Source: Verrucomicrobiota bacterium
Lineage (GTDB): Bacteria; Verrucomicrobiota; Verrucomicrobiia; Limisphaerales; SXQI01
DNA length: 17,996 bases
Assembly (NCBI GenBank): GCA_008933045.1
Contig: WBXJ01000027.1
Location: 1 to 17,996 of the forward strand
Direction of reading: 5' to 3'
In this document: in pieces, positions 7,439 through 15,201 of the stretch
Layout: each line of letters starts with the position of its first letter
Position numbering within the stretch: position 1 is the first letter of the stretch
Notes under the pieces: generated by a model
Told to the model about the DNA's origin: nothing
Seen by the model: the letters and a program-made list of their open reading frames with translations, nothing else
The model's database searches: none
Translations under genes and position numbers: made by a program

Positions 7439-8833
7439 TTACAACTCAAACGACTGGTGTAACTGCGGGACTTGAACGTCGGAATCTGGCTTCAAATGCC
7501 TCAAGGTATCGGCGAAAGCTAATGACTGATCCTCTTCGCCATGGACGATAAAAATCTTCTTCATCGCACCACTTAAGCGTTTCACATGGGTGAGGAGTTC
7601 GTTCTTGTCGGCGTGACCTGACAACGCATCAATGGAGTCAATTTTGGCACGCACTTGATAGGGTTCTCCAAAAATATTCACCGAGGGTCGGCCTGAAAGG
7701 ATTTGGGCACCCAAGGTATGCTCAGCGCAATAACCAACGAACAGAATTAAGTTCGCCGGATTTCCAATGTGGTTCTTGAGGTGATGTAGAATTCGTCCTG
7801 CCTCCGCCATCCCCGAAGCACTAATGATGATTGCTGGTCCGACGAGGTCGTTTAACCGTTTCGATTCCAAGACCGCTCGGATATAAATCAGGTTATCCAT
7901 TTCGAACGGATTGCTGACTTCTCGAAGGAATGCATAAAGTTTTTCGTTGAAACATTCTGGATGCAAACGGTGCACCTCAGTCGCATTAACCGCCAACGGA
8001 CTATCCACAAAAGTCGGAACCGGATGGAGTTGGTGATCTCGAACGATCGTGTTCAACGCGTAAACGACCTGTTGAGTGCGTCCAACAGCAAAAGAAGGGA
8101 TGATAACCTTGCCTCCTTGTTTGAACGTTTCTGAAATCCGACCTAACAGTTCAGCACTAAAATGAGAACGAGGTTGATGCAGGCGATTTCCGTAGGTGCT
8201 CTCGATCTGAAGAAAATCCACATTTTCAACAGAATCAGGATCTCGGAGAAGCAAGTCACCTCCTCGTCCCACATCTCCGGTGAACAGGTAGCGAAACGAT
8301 CGATCGCCCTCCGTAATATCCAAAATCACTTGCGCAGAACCGAGAATATGGCCAGCGTCACGAAAAGTCACTTTGACTCCTTTCGCGACGATAATCGGAC
8401 GATCGTATCCTACCGCGACAAACTGGCGCAACGCACGTTCCGCATCTTCGGGGGTGTAAAGAGGCTCGACCGGTGGCAGCCCATTCTTAGCGCGCCGCTT
8501 GGAGACGTATTCGACATCAGCCATCTGAATTCGAGCCGAATCCTCCAGCATAATGCTTGCTAGATCGCGGGTCGCAAAGGTGCAAAAGATATTTCCAAGA
8601 AACCCTTGCTTGCAAAGGTTTGGTAAATTTCCGCAGTGATCAATATGCGCATGACTGAGGATGACGACGTCAATATCTTCAGGCTTAAAAGGGAAACAAC
8701 AGTTGCGTTCCCGCGACTCCTCTCGACGCCCTTGGTATAAACCGCACTCTAACAAGATTTTCTGCTGATTCACCTCGAGCAGATACATCGAGCCAGTGGT
8801 CGTACGGACGGCCCCGTGAAACTGAATGCGCAT
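7439..8833 (-). CDS. MBL-fold beta-CASP RNA-processing nuclease
   Basis: This 464-residue protein belongs to the metallo-beta-lactamase/beta-CASP group with an RNA-specificity C-terminus, related to archaeal and eukaryotic CPSF nucleases and to RNase J. It probably cleaves or trims RNA. The metal site is visible: HAHIDH (61-66), His162 in GHILGSA, and Asp187 in FTGD. The beta-CASP insert includes ESTYGNR (211-217), IPSFAVGRTQ (245-254), the motif-A-like Asp277 in VDSPLAV, SASGM (338-342) and His351/His355 as motif B candidates. The C-terminal part has SGHAD (405-409, motif C His407) and HGEED (431-435). Length is normal and all key residues are present. The ATG at 8833 has no Shine-Dalgarno sequence. 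The gene stands alone, divergent from the MFS transporter. It is shorter than typical RNase J, so I give no gene symbol. Confidence 0.94.
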   Translation of the reverse strand: MRIQFHGAVRTTTGSMYLLEVNQQKILLECGLYQGRREESRERNCCFPFKPEDIDVVILSHAHIDHCGNLPNLCKQGFLGNIFCTFATRDLASIMLEDSARIQMADVEYVSKRRAKNGLPPVEPLYTPEDAERALRQFVAVGYDRPIIVAKGVKVTFRDAGHILGSAQVILDITEGDRSFRYLFTGDVGRGGDLLLRDPDSVENVDFLQIESTYGNRLHQPRSHFSAELLGRISETFKQGGKVIIPSFAVGRTQQVVYALNTIVRDHQLHPVPTFVDSPLAVNATEVHRLHPECFNEKLYAFLREVSNPFEMDNLIYIRAVLESKRLNDLVGPAIIISASGMAEAGRILHHLKNHIGNPANLILFVGYCAEHTLGAQILSGRPSVNIFGEPYQVRAKIDSIDALSGHADKNELLTHVKRLSGAMKKIFIVHGEEDQSLAFADTLRHLKPDSDVQVPQLHQSFEL

Positions 8834-9052
8834 AACTAAACAATGGACAGGGGACTGAACGTGGCAAGATTAAAAAAGAGAATTACTGCACTTTCATGCT
8901 TGCCCAAGGCAAGTGGCATGTGCTGAATCACGGGATGTCGCCCAGCATTATTCTAAGTCGAACGGAAACTGGCCTCGCGGTATTACCGGCTCTGGTCGCG
9001 AGACAGTTTCATCTCACTCGAGTAACTGCCTGAAACCGCTTACTCTTTTATC
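8834..9052. promoter_or_regulatory. Divergent intergenic region with hairpin and inverted repeats
   Basis: This is the longest gap in the window (219 bases), between the start codons of the nuclease gene and the transporter gene. It holds a hairpin: CATGC (8895-8899) and TTGCC (8900-8904) pair with GGCAA (8908-8912) and GCATG (8916-8920), with a CAA loop and a three-base bulge. Nearer the transporter, GTTTCA (9006-9011) is repeated inverted as TGAAAC (9031-9036) around the palindrome ACTCGAGT (9016-9023). Because both flanking genes start here, a terminator is unlikely; an operator or RNA leader structure is possible. A 45-codon ORF (8896-9033) overlaps the hairpin. The promoters themselves are not clear. 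Confidence 0.35.
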
Positions 9053-10447
9053 ATGACAAACATTCAGGATTCACGAACGCCTTGGTGGGCAGGTCTCACC
9101 CGTTACCATTGGTTTGTCTTAATCGTAGCCGCGCTCGGTTGGCTTTTCGACACGATGGATCAGCAACTCTTCAACCTCGCCCGTGTTCCAGCGATGAAAG
9201 AATTGCTCACGGTAGCCGGCGGGTTGCCACCCACCCCCGCTGAAGTAGCAAAATACGGAGGGTATGCCACCTCGATCTTCCTGCTTGGCTGGGCCACAGG
9301 CGGTATTGCGTTTGGCGTCCTAGGCGATCGCATTGGTAGAGCAAAGACGATGATGTGGACCATTCTGATCTACTCTATTTGCACAGGCTTGAGCGCGCTT
9401 TCTAACAATTTTTGGGATTTTGCTTTCTACCGTTTTATCACGGGTCTGGGCGTGGGCGGCGAGTTTGCGGTGGGAGTTGCCCTCGTGGCGGAAGTTATGC
9501 CCGATCGATCTCGCGCACAGGCCATCGGGTTACTTCAGGCCCTCTCGACGGTGGGCAACATCACAGCGGCTTTAACTAGCATCGGGTTGGGACAACTCGA
9601 ACAGTCGGGCTTGCTCAGCAATTTCAAAGCCTGGCGCTTAATGTTTCTGATCGGGGCCATCCCCGCACTCCTCGCCTTGTTCATCCGCCGTCGGTTAAAA
9701 GAACCGGAACGTTGGCAAGCCGCAAAGATCGCGAACCAAACCGGAGGTAAAAACCAACTGGGTTCGTATTCAGAATTATTCCGAAGTCCAGTTTGGAGAA
9801 AACGCGCCTTGTTCGGTGTCGGGTTGGCGTGCGTGGGGGTGATCGGGCTTTGGGGTATCGGTTTTTACAGCATCGATCTCAGCCGCAGTGTTCTAGGAAA
9901 AACTTTCGAGGCTCAGGGTCTAACAGGTGTGGAATTGAGCGGAAAACTCAACATTTGGGCGGGGATTACTTCAATCATGCTCAATTTCGGTGCTTTTTTC
10001 GGTATCTATGGATTTAGTGCTCTCAGCCAACGTATTGGCCGCCGCCCCACGTTTGCATTGGGCTTTGTTTGTGCGTTTCTAAGCACCGCGATGGTGTTCT
10101 GGTATATGCGCTCGTTCTCGGACATCTTTTGGATGATGCCGATCATGGGCTTTTGCATCCTCTCATTATTTGGGGGTTACGCCGTTTATTTTCCAGAATT
10201 ATTCCCGACCCACTTACGAAGCACGGGGGTCTCCTTCTGTTACAATGTTGGACGATTTGTCGCCGCTTTAGGTCCCTTGTTCTTGGGTCAGTTGACCGGG
10301 GTGTTTTTCAAAGATTACCCCGAACCTATGCGTTATGCCGGCCTAACCATGTGTAGTGTGTTCCTCTTGGGTATTCTATTCCTCCCCTTCCTACCTGAGA
10401 CCAAGGGCCTGCCATTACCCGAAAGTGACCGTGGTTTGAGCCACTAG
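9053..10447 (+). CDS. MFS transporter, sugar/organic acid symporter type
   Basis: This is a 464-residue major facilitator superfamily protein, an inner-membrane secondary transporter, most likely proton-coupled. Substrate is not readable from the sequence. About 12 membrane helices are apparent. Family marks are GWLFDTMDQ in helix 1 (Asp33 and Asp36, resembling the acidic pair of aromatic acid and sugar symporters), motif A GDRIGRAK (91-98) after helix 2, RFITGLGVGGEF (127-138) in helix 4, Glu147 with PDRSRA after helix 5, SQRIGRRP as the second-half motif A, and PETKG near the C-terminus. A longer loop (about 50-68) follows helix 1. The ATG at 9053 lacks a Shine-Dalgarno sequence. The gene ends four bases before recD2, so the two are probably co-transcribed despite unrelated roles. 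Confidence 0.93.
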   Translation: MTNIQDSRTPWWAGLTRYHWFVLIVAALGWLFDTMDQQLFNLARVPAMKELLTVAGGLPPTPAEVAKYGGYATSIFLLGWATGGIAFGVLGDRIGRAKTMMWTILIYSICTGLSALSNNFWDFAFYRFITGLGVGGEFAVGVALVAEVMPDRSRAQAIGLLQALSTVGNITAALTSIGLGQLEQSGLLSNFKAWRLMFLIGAIPALLALFIRRRLKEPERWQAAKIANQTGGKNQLGSYSELFRSPVWRKRALFGVGLACVGVIGLWGIGFYSIDLSRSVLGKTFEAQGLTGVELSGKLNIWAGITSIMLNFGAFFGIYGFSALSQRIGRRPTFALGFVCAFLSTAMVFWYMRSFSDIFWMMPIMGFCILSLFGGYAVYFPELFPTHLRSTGVSFCYNVGRFVAALGPLFLGQLTGVFFKDYPEPMRYAGLTMCSVFLLGILFLPFLPETKGLPLPESDRGLSH

Positions 10448-10451
10448 CACC

Positions 10452-12641
10452 GTGACCACTTTAAGCTCAGTCCCTGTTGAGACAATCTCCGGACTGATCG
10501 AACGTGTCACGTTTTACAGTGATGAAACCGGTTTTACGGTGCTTCGTGTCAAAACGAAGGGCCAACAAGAGTTGGTCACCGTAATTGGAAACGTTGCGGC
10601 TGCAAATCCGGGGGAGTGGGTTACCGCCGAAGGTCGCTGGATTAGGGATCGTGAGCACGGATTACAATTCAAAGCGGAGCTGTTGCAAAGTGTCCCGCCG
10701 ACCTCTCAGGAAGGTATCGAAAAATATCTTGGGAGCGGAATGATCAAGGGCATCGGGCCGGTTTACGCTTCGAAACTCGTTAAAAAATTTGGCGAGAAAA
10801 TTTTCGATATTATCGATCATGAATCAGCGCGACTCCAAGAGGTCGATGGAATCGGGCCGGGGCGCAGAAAAAAGATAAAAGCAGCGTGGGGTGAACAAAA
10901 ATTCATTCGGCAGATTATGGTTTTTCTGCACTCCAACGGAGTTGGAACGGCCCGAGCTGTTCGCATTTACAAAACTTATGGCGAATCAGCGATTGATCGG
11001 GTAAGAGAAAACCCCTACGTCCTCGCGCACGATATTCCAGGGATCGGCTTTCTTACTGCCGACCAGATTGGATTAAAACTTGGAATCTCTCGTGAATCAA
11101 TTCTGCGTGCAACAGCCGCGCTAGAACACGTCTTGGCGGAGGCCCTCTCAGACGGCCATTGTGCCCTACCCCGTTCGATTCTCATCGAACAGGCAACGAC
11201 CTTGCTGAAGGTGAATGAAGCTCTAGTCGCCGAGGCTCTGCGACAGATGTTGGAGAAACGCTTTCTGGTGGAGGAGTTGATAGGGGACGAACATCTCATC
11301 TTCCTTCCAAATTTGAAGAAGGCTGAGGAAGGAATTGCGACCCTTCTAACCGGACTCCTTTGCACGCGTCCGAACTACCCGAGCATCAACGCGCCAACGG
11401 CCATCGACTGGTGCGAAAAACGCAGCGGACGTGAACTTGCCCCTAGTCAACGAGCGGCATTGACTCAAGCACTCATCAGCTCGGCGTTGGTGATCACAGG
11501 AGGCCCGGGCGTGGGCAAAACGACCCTCCTGCATTCACTCCTTCAGATCTTAACCGCTAAGAAACTACGCCCGCTGCTATGTGCTCCCACGGGGCGAGCT
11601 GCTAAGCGACTTGCTCAGAGCACTGGCCTTCCTGCTCAAACGATTCATCGCTTGCTCGAGTTTGACTCGAAGCAAGGGCGATTCACCCGCAACGAGAATC
11701 GACCTCTCGACGCCGATCTCGTGGTGGTGGACGAAACCTCCATGGTTGATGTGCCATTGATGCATTCCCTGCTGCGGGCACACCCACCGAAGGCGGCATT
11801 GATTCTTGTTGGTGATGTGGACCAACTTCCTTCCGTCGGTCCGGGAAGCGTTTTAGCAGATATTATCGCGAGCGAACGAATTCCAGTGGTTCGATTGACA
11901 GAGGTTTTCCGACAAGCCGCAGCCAGTCGCATCATTACCAACGCTCATCGGATCAACCAAGGTGCCATGCCAGAAATGAGCGAGCGAAATCAAGAATCGG
12001 ATTTCTATTTCATTGAGCGAGAGACCCCTGAAGAGATCACAGAAACGCTCCTTGCGATGGTGCAAACTCGAATTCCTGGAAAGTTCCAAGTTGATCCCAT
12101 TCGTGACATTCAAGTCTTAACCCCGATGAACCGAGGTTCATTAGGTGTCCGCGAACTGAATCTAGCTCTTCAGGAAAGATTAAACCCCGTCAGATCGGGG
12201 GAAGAAATGGTGCAACGATTTGGGTGGCAGTTTAGGTCGGGTGACAAAGTCATCCAGACCGTCAATAACTACGACAAGGAAGTCTTCAACGGAGACATCG
12301 GGATTATCCTCTCCATCGACCCGAGCGAACGGGAAATACGAATTCATTTTGAAAATCGGGAGATTGTTTATGATTTTGGAGAACTCGATGAAATCAACCT
12401 CGCTTACGCCATCACAGTGCATAAGGCGCAAGGTTCGGAGTTTCCAGTCGTGGTCATCCCCGTGGCAACGCAGCAATACCTGCTGCTACAACGAAATCTG
12501 ATTTACACAGGCGTCACGCGTGGACGCCGTTTGGTTGTACTGATAGGGCAACCTAAAGCTCTCTCGATCGCCGTCAGAACCCAGCAATCAGGACGACGCT
12601 ATAGTGGATTACTCACGCGACTCAAAGCCATCCATTCCTGA
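10452..12641 (+). CDS. recD2: RecD2-type ATP-dependent DNA helicase
   Basis: RecD2 is a 5'-3' superfamily 1B DNA helicase of genome maintenance that works without RecBC. This 729-residue protein has the long N-terminal region that marks RecD2: an OB-like segment (about 10-80) and helix-hairpin-helix elements near 98-114, 130-142 and 195-206. The motor follows, with Walker A GGPGVGKT (350-357), CAPTGRAAKR (377-386), DETS (427-430), GDVDQLPSVGPG (454-465) and VFRQA (485-489). The C-terminal domain has ITVHKAQGSEF (654-664) and YTGVTRGRR (685-693). All helicase motifs are intact. The GTG at 10452 follows the transporter stop after only four bases, and its N-terminus matches the family start, so translational coupling is plausible. 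It converges on the PQQ-like gene with 15 bases between stop codons. Confidence 0.96.
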   Translation: MTTLSSVPVETISGLIERVTFYSDETGFTVLRVKTKGQQELVTVIGNVAAANPGEWVTAEGRWIRDREHGLQFKAELLQSVPPTSQEGIEKYLGSGMIKGIGPVYASKLVKKFGEKIFDIIDHESARLQEVDGIGPGRRKKIKAAWGEQKFIRQIMVFLHSNGVGTARAVRIYKTYGESAIDRVRENPYVLAHDIPGIGFLTADQIGLKLGISRESILRATAALEHVLAEALSDGHCALPRSILIEQATTLLKVNEALVAEALRQMLEKRFLVEELIGDEHLIFLPNLKKAEEGIATLLTGLLCTRPNYPSINAPTAIDWCEKRSGRELAPSQRAALTQALISSALVITGGPGVGKTTLLHSLLQILTAKKLRPLLCAPTGRAAKRLAQSTGLPAQTIHRLLEFDSKQGRFTRNENRPLDADLVVVDETSMVDVPLMHSLLRAHPPKAALILVGDVDQLPSVGPGSVLADIIASERIPVVRLTEVFRQAAASRIITNAHRINQGAMPEMSERNQESDFYFIERETPEEITETLLAMVQTRIPGKFQVDPIRDIQVLTPMNRGSLGVRELNLALQERLNPVRSGEEMVQRFGWQFRSGDKVIQTVNNYDKEVFNGDIGIILSIDPSEREIRIHFENREIVYDFGELDEINLAYAITVHKAQGSEFPVVVIPVATQQYLLLQRNLIYTGVTRGRRLVVLIGQPKALSIAVRTQQSGRRYSGLLTRLKAIHS

Positions 12642-12656
12642 ACCGTAGAACGAACA

Positions 12657-14000
12657 CTACTTCTTTGCCATATCAAGGCAGAGCAACCACGACTCAGACC
12701 TCAAATACAGTCGCTTGTCGGCGAGAATCGGAGACGCCCAACAGGGGTGTTTTAATCGTGGGATCTGAGCGCGACTTCGTTCGACGATTTTTTCGTGATT
12801 CACGTCAAAAAGCCCAAGGAACCCTGCTTCACCAAGCGCGATGAGTTGGTTGTCGGCGAAGATGGCCGAACCGCGTCCGAACGTCGGTGCCGGTGAAGTA
12901 TGTCCCGCCCAGCGTTCGTCACGTTCCCACATCACTTTTCCCGTTTTAAACTCAACGCACCGAAAAATGGCGTCGGGTTCATTGCGTCCGCTAAAAGCAT
13001 AAAGGTAACCGTCGCGAAGCACTGGTGTATCCCAGTGAAGCTCCAAACCCAGTCCACGCCAAACTTCATCAACACCTTGGTTATCCGGTTTCACTTTGAG
13101 CAACACGGATCCCACTTTGTAATACGCTCCCGAAATCAGCACAGAATCACCCAGAACCACAGGGTTCATTGCATTGACTGAATCGTTCGCACGAGAACGA
13201 AACCAGAAGCTGAAGTTCACCGCGCCGTTGGTTGGATTGAGCGAAACTAATCCCTGTCGCATCAGACAAAAAATCTGACGCACACCATGAACGGTGGCGG
13301 CAACGGGAGTTGAATAGCTGGCCTGTTTCTCCCAATCCTGCCATTCAACCTTGCGCTCCCCAGTCCATCCGACCATCGGTTGACCTTGCCAATTCTTCTC
13401 GCCCACACTTTCCCATTTCGTTCGACCAGTTGCCGCATCAAATCCGACCACTCCGGAATTGGGTTGCCCACCCACCATGACAATCAACGTATCACCCTCG
13501 AGAATCGGAGAACTACCGACACCAAAAAAAGCCTCCGGTACTTTCCAATCCTTAGCGGTTTCACGCTCCCAGATAACCGTTCCATTGGTGAGATTCAAAC
13601 AGAGCAACCGCCCTTGAGTGCCAAAAGTGTAACACCGAGAATCGGTCAGGAGGGGTGTAGCACGAGGGCCATTATTATACCCATAGGGATCGACATAGGT
13701 CGAAGGAGTCGAGTGACGCCAGAAGGTTTGAGCGTTTTTTGTGGAGTAGCATTCCACAATTTCTTCGCCCTTGAGCCGATGATGGAGCACCAAGCGCTCT
13801 CCACGGACCGAAGGAGCACTGTAGCCCGTTCCTACCTCCTTTTCCCAAACCAACGGGGGGCCATTGGTACCAAATGATTTCAACAACCCCGTCTCACGAG
13901 AGGTTCGATCCAACGTCGGTCCAAAAAACTGTGGCCAATCCTCCCCCCTCGTGCCACACACGAGACAGAGAACCATCAGGCACAAGCAAGTAATTCGCAC
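12657..14000 (-). CDS. Secreted PQQ-like beta-propeller repeat protein
   Basis: This 447-residue exported protein belongs to the PQQ-like/BamB-like beta-propeller group that is abundant in Verrucomicrobiota and Planctomycetota. Role and ligand are unknown. The GTG at 14000 is the first possible start after an in-frame stop. It begins a short cysteine-rich Sec signal (four Cys in the first 15 residues) ending near residue 19, and the mature protein opens with EDWPQFFGP, typical of the group. Repeating blades show the pattern 'G.v.W.....' (NGTVIWERE, TGRTKWESV, TGKVMWERD) with alternating hydrophobic strands, plus SSPILEGDTL and ASPILADKRL. There are no heme-binding or dehydrogenase catalytic features, so an enzyme of the quinoprotein dehydrogenase type is unlikely. 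It follows the SMP-30-like gene by 17 bases on the same strand, suggesting an operon of two secreted propellers. Confidence 0.9.
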   Translation of the reverse strand: MRITCLCLMVLCLVCGTRGEDWPQFFGPTLDRTSRETGLLKSFGTNGPPLVWEKEVGTGYSAPSVRGERLVLHHRLKGEEIVECYSTKNAQTFWRHSTPSTYVDPYGYNNGPRATPLLTDSRCYTFGTQGRLLCLNLTNGTVIWERETAKDWKVPEAFFGVGSSPILEGDTLIVMVGGQPNSGVVGFDAATGRTKWESVGEKNWQGQPMVGWTGERKVEWQDWEKQASYSTPVAATVHGVRQIFCLMRQGLVSLNPTNGAVNFSFWFRSRANDSVNAMNPVVLGDSVLISGAYYKVGSVLLKVKPDNQGVDEVWRGLGLELHWDTPVLRDGYLYAFSGRNEPDAIFRCVEFKTGKVMWERDERWAGHTSPAPTFGRGSAIFADNQLIALGEAGFLGLFDVNHEKIVERSRAQIPRLKHPCWASPILADKRLYLRSESWLLCLDMAKK

Positions 14001-14017
14001 GGCAAGTGTGTTTTAGA

Positions 14018-15100
14018 TCAGAAACCTTGACCACGCGTCGTCGTTTTGACGCGGCAAAGAATGTGATTAGCCGTTATGTAAAGAGTCGAACCGTCGTCTC
14101 CCCACCCGCAGTTAGCCGTCGGTTGACCCGTGTTGATTGTTCCGAGGTGTTTTCCCTGCGTTGAAATCACCAAAACACCCCCGGGTCCCGTCGCGAAAAG
14201 ATTTCCGAGCTTATCCACCTTGAGTCCGTCAGGTGACCCCGACAGTCCCATTTTGGCTAACGGAGCGGCATCGAAGAAAATTTTGCCCTTCGCAAGTTTT
14301 CCGTCTGCCTTCACCGGATAAGCCATGATGACGGGATCCTTGGAATCTGACACCGCAACATAAAGAGTTTTTTCATCTGGCGAAAACGCGATGCCGTTTG
14401 GAAAGGAAAGTTCGCTGGTTAATAAAGTCACCTCGCCTTTTTTCCCCAATCGATACACTCCGCTAAAATTTATCTCCTTGGCTGGATCGTTGACGTTCCC
14501 CACCAGTCCGTAAGGAGGATCCGTGAAATAAAGATCTCCGTTGGACTTATAGACCAAATCGTTAGGACTGTTGAATCGGCTAAATTGCCAATAACGCGCC
14601 AAGGTAGTCCATTGTCCGTTTGCATTCAAACGGGTCACTTGCCGGTCTCCATGCTGGCACAGCACCAAGTTCCCGTTGCGGTCTAAAGTCAGGCCATTCG
14701 AACCCGGTTCACCACCTCGAGCCGCCGCCCCCGTGTAACCTGAAGGCATCAAAAACTCACGGGTGCCCACGCCCTCTTTCCACTGAAACACGACATTGTT
14801 CGGAACATCAGAGAAATAAAGAACCCCATTTTTCTTGTTCCAAACAGGTCCCTCAGACCACTTAAAACCCTCAGCAAGTTTTTCAATTTTAGCCGTGGCT
14901 GGAATCAGTTTAGTAAAAGCAGGATCAAGACACTCGATGCTCCCAAAAGTAGGATAAACATGCGGAACAGCTTTAGCTGCTTTCGCCTTCTTCACTGGAG
15001 CAACGCAGTCGGGACAATCGGCATCATTACCCTCGGCCAAACCCATGTGAGTCATTCCAATAATCGCGAGAAAAAAAGGCAAAGTCTTGATCAGTTTCAT
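14018..15100 (-). CDS. Secreted SMP-30/gluconolactonase-like protein
   Basis: This 360-residue protein of the SMP-30/gluconolactonase/LRE family folds as a six-bladed propeller with one divalent metal and usually hydrolyses lactones or related esters. Ligand positions are intact: Glu83 in WSEGPVW, Asn170-Asp171 in NSPNDL, Asn225 in FPNGIAF and Asp281 in GSPDGLKVD, corresponding to the Glu/Asn/Asn/Asp set of human SMP30. The N-terminus is a signal peptide (1-22, cleavage near GLA-EG). It is followed by a CPDC pair (Cys29, Cys32) and a Lys/Ala-rich linker before the propeller begins near residue 55. Substrate is not known. The ATG at 15100 faces nadA across 101 bases, and the PQQ-like gene follows 17 bases downstream. 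Confidence 0.92.
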   Translation of the reverse strand: MKLIKTLPFFLAIIGMTHMGLAEGNDADCPDCVAPVKKAKAAKAVPHVYPTFGSIECLDPAFTKLIPATAKIEKLAEGFKWSEGPVWNKKNGVLYFSDVPNNVVFQWKEGVGTREFLMPSGYTGAAARGGEPGSNGLTLDRNGNLVLCQHGDRQVTRLNANGQWTTLARYWQFSRFNSPNDLVYKSNGDLYFTDPPYGLVGNVNDPAKEINFSGVYRLGKKGEVTLLTSELSFPNGIAFSPDEKTLYVAVSDSKDPVIMAYPVKADGKLAKGKIFFDAAPLAKMGLSGSPDGLKVDKLGNLFATGPGGVLVISTQGKHLGTINTGQPTANCGWGDDGSTLYITANHILCRVKTTTRGQGF

Positions 15101-15166
15101 ATACTAAGAGTTTTCAGTAACTTAAGTTCACCCCAAAGATGGTCAAGGTTAATTGAACCCTCACGA

Positions 15167-15195
15167 TTGACTCGCTCAGGCTGCGATACTAGGGT
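15167..15195 (+). promoter_or_regulatory. Candidate promoter for nadA
   Basis: TTGACT (15167-15172) matches the -35 consensus at five of six positions. It is followed after exactly 17 bases by TAGGGT (15190-15195), a weak -10 box with three matches. If used, transcription would begin at or next to the ATG at 15202, giving a leaderless message. The AGGG inside the -10 box is also the only Shine-Dalgarno-like run near a start in this window, so the two readings compete. A short inverted repeat GGTT-aattg-AACC (15147-15159) lies just upstream and could be an operator. Confidence 0.32.
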
Positions 15196-15201
15196 TGATT
15201 T

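Noticed and set aside
8162..8563. 133-codon plus-strand ORF opposite the MBL nuclease gene
   Set aside because: It is antisense to the catalytic part of a complete beta-CASP protein and shows no family features.
13380..13877. 165-codon plus-strand ORF opposite the PQQ-like gene
   Set aside because: It lies wholly antisense to a gene with clear propeller repeats and a signal peptide. The translation has no recognisable motif.
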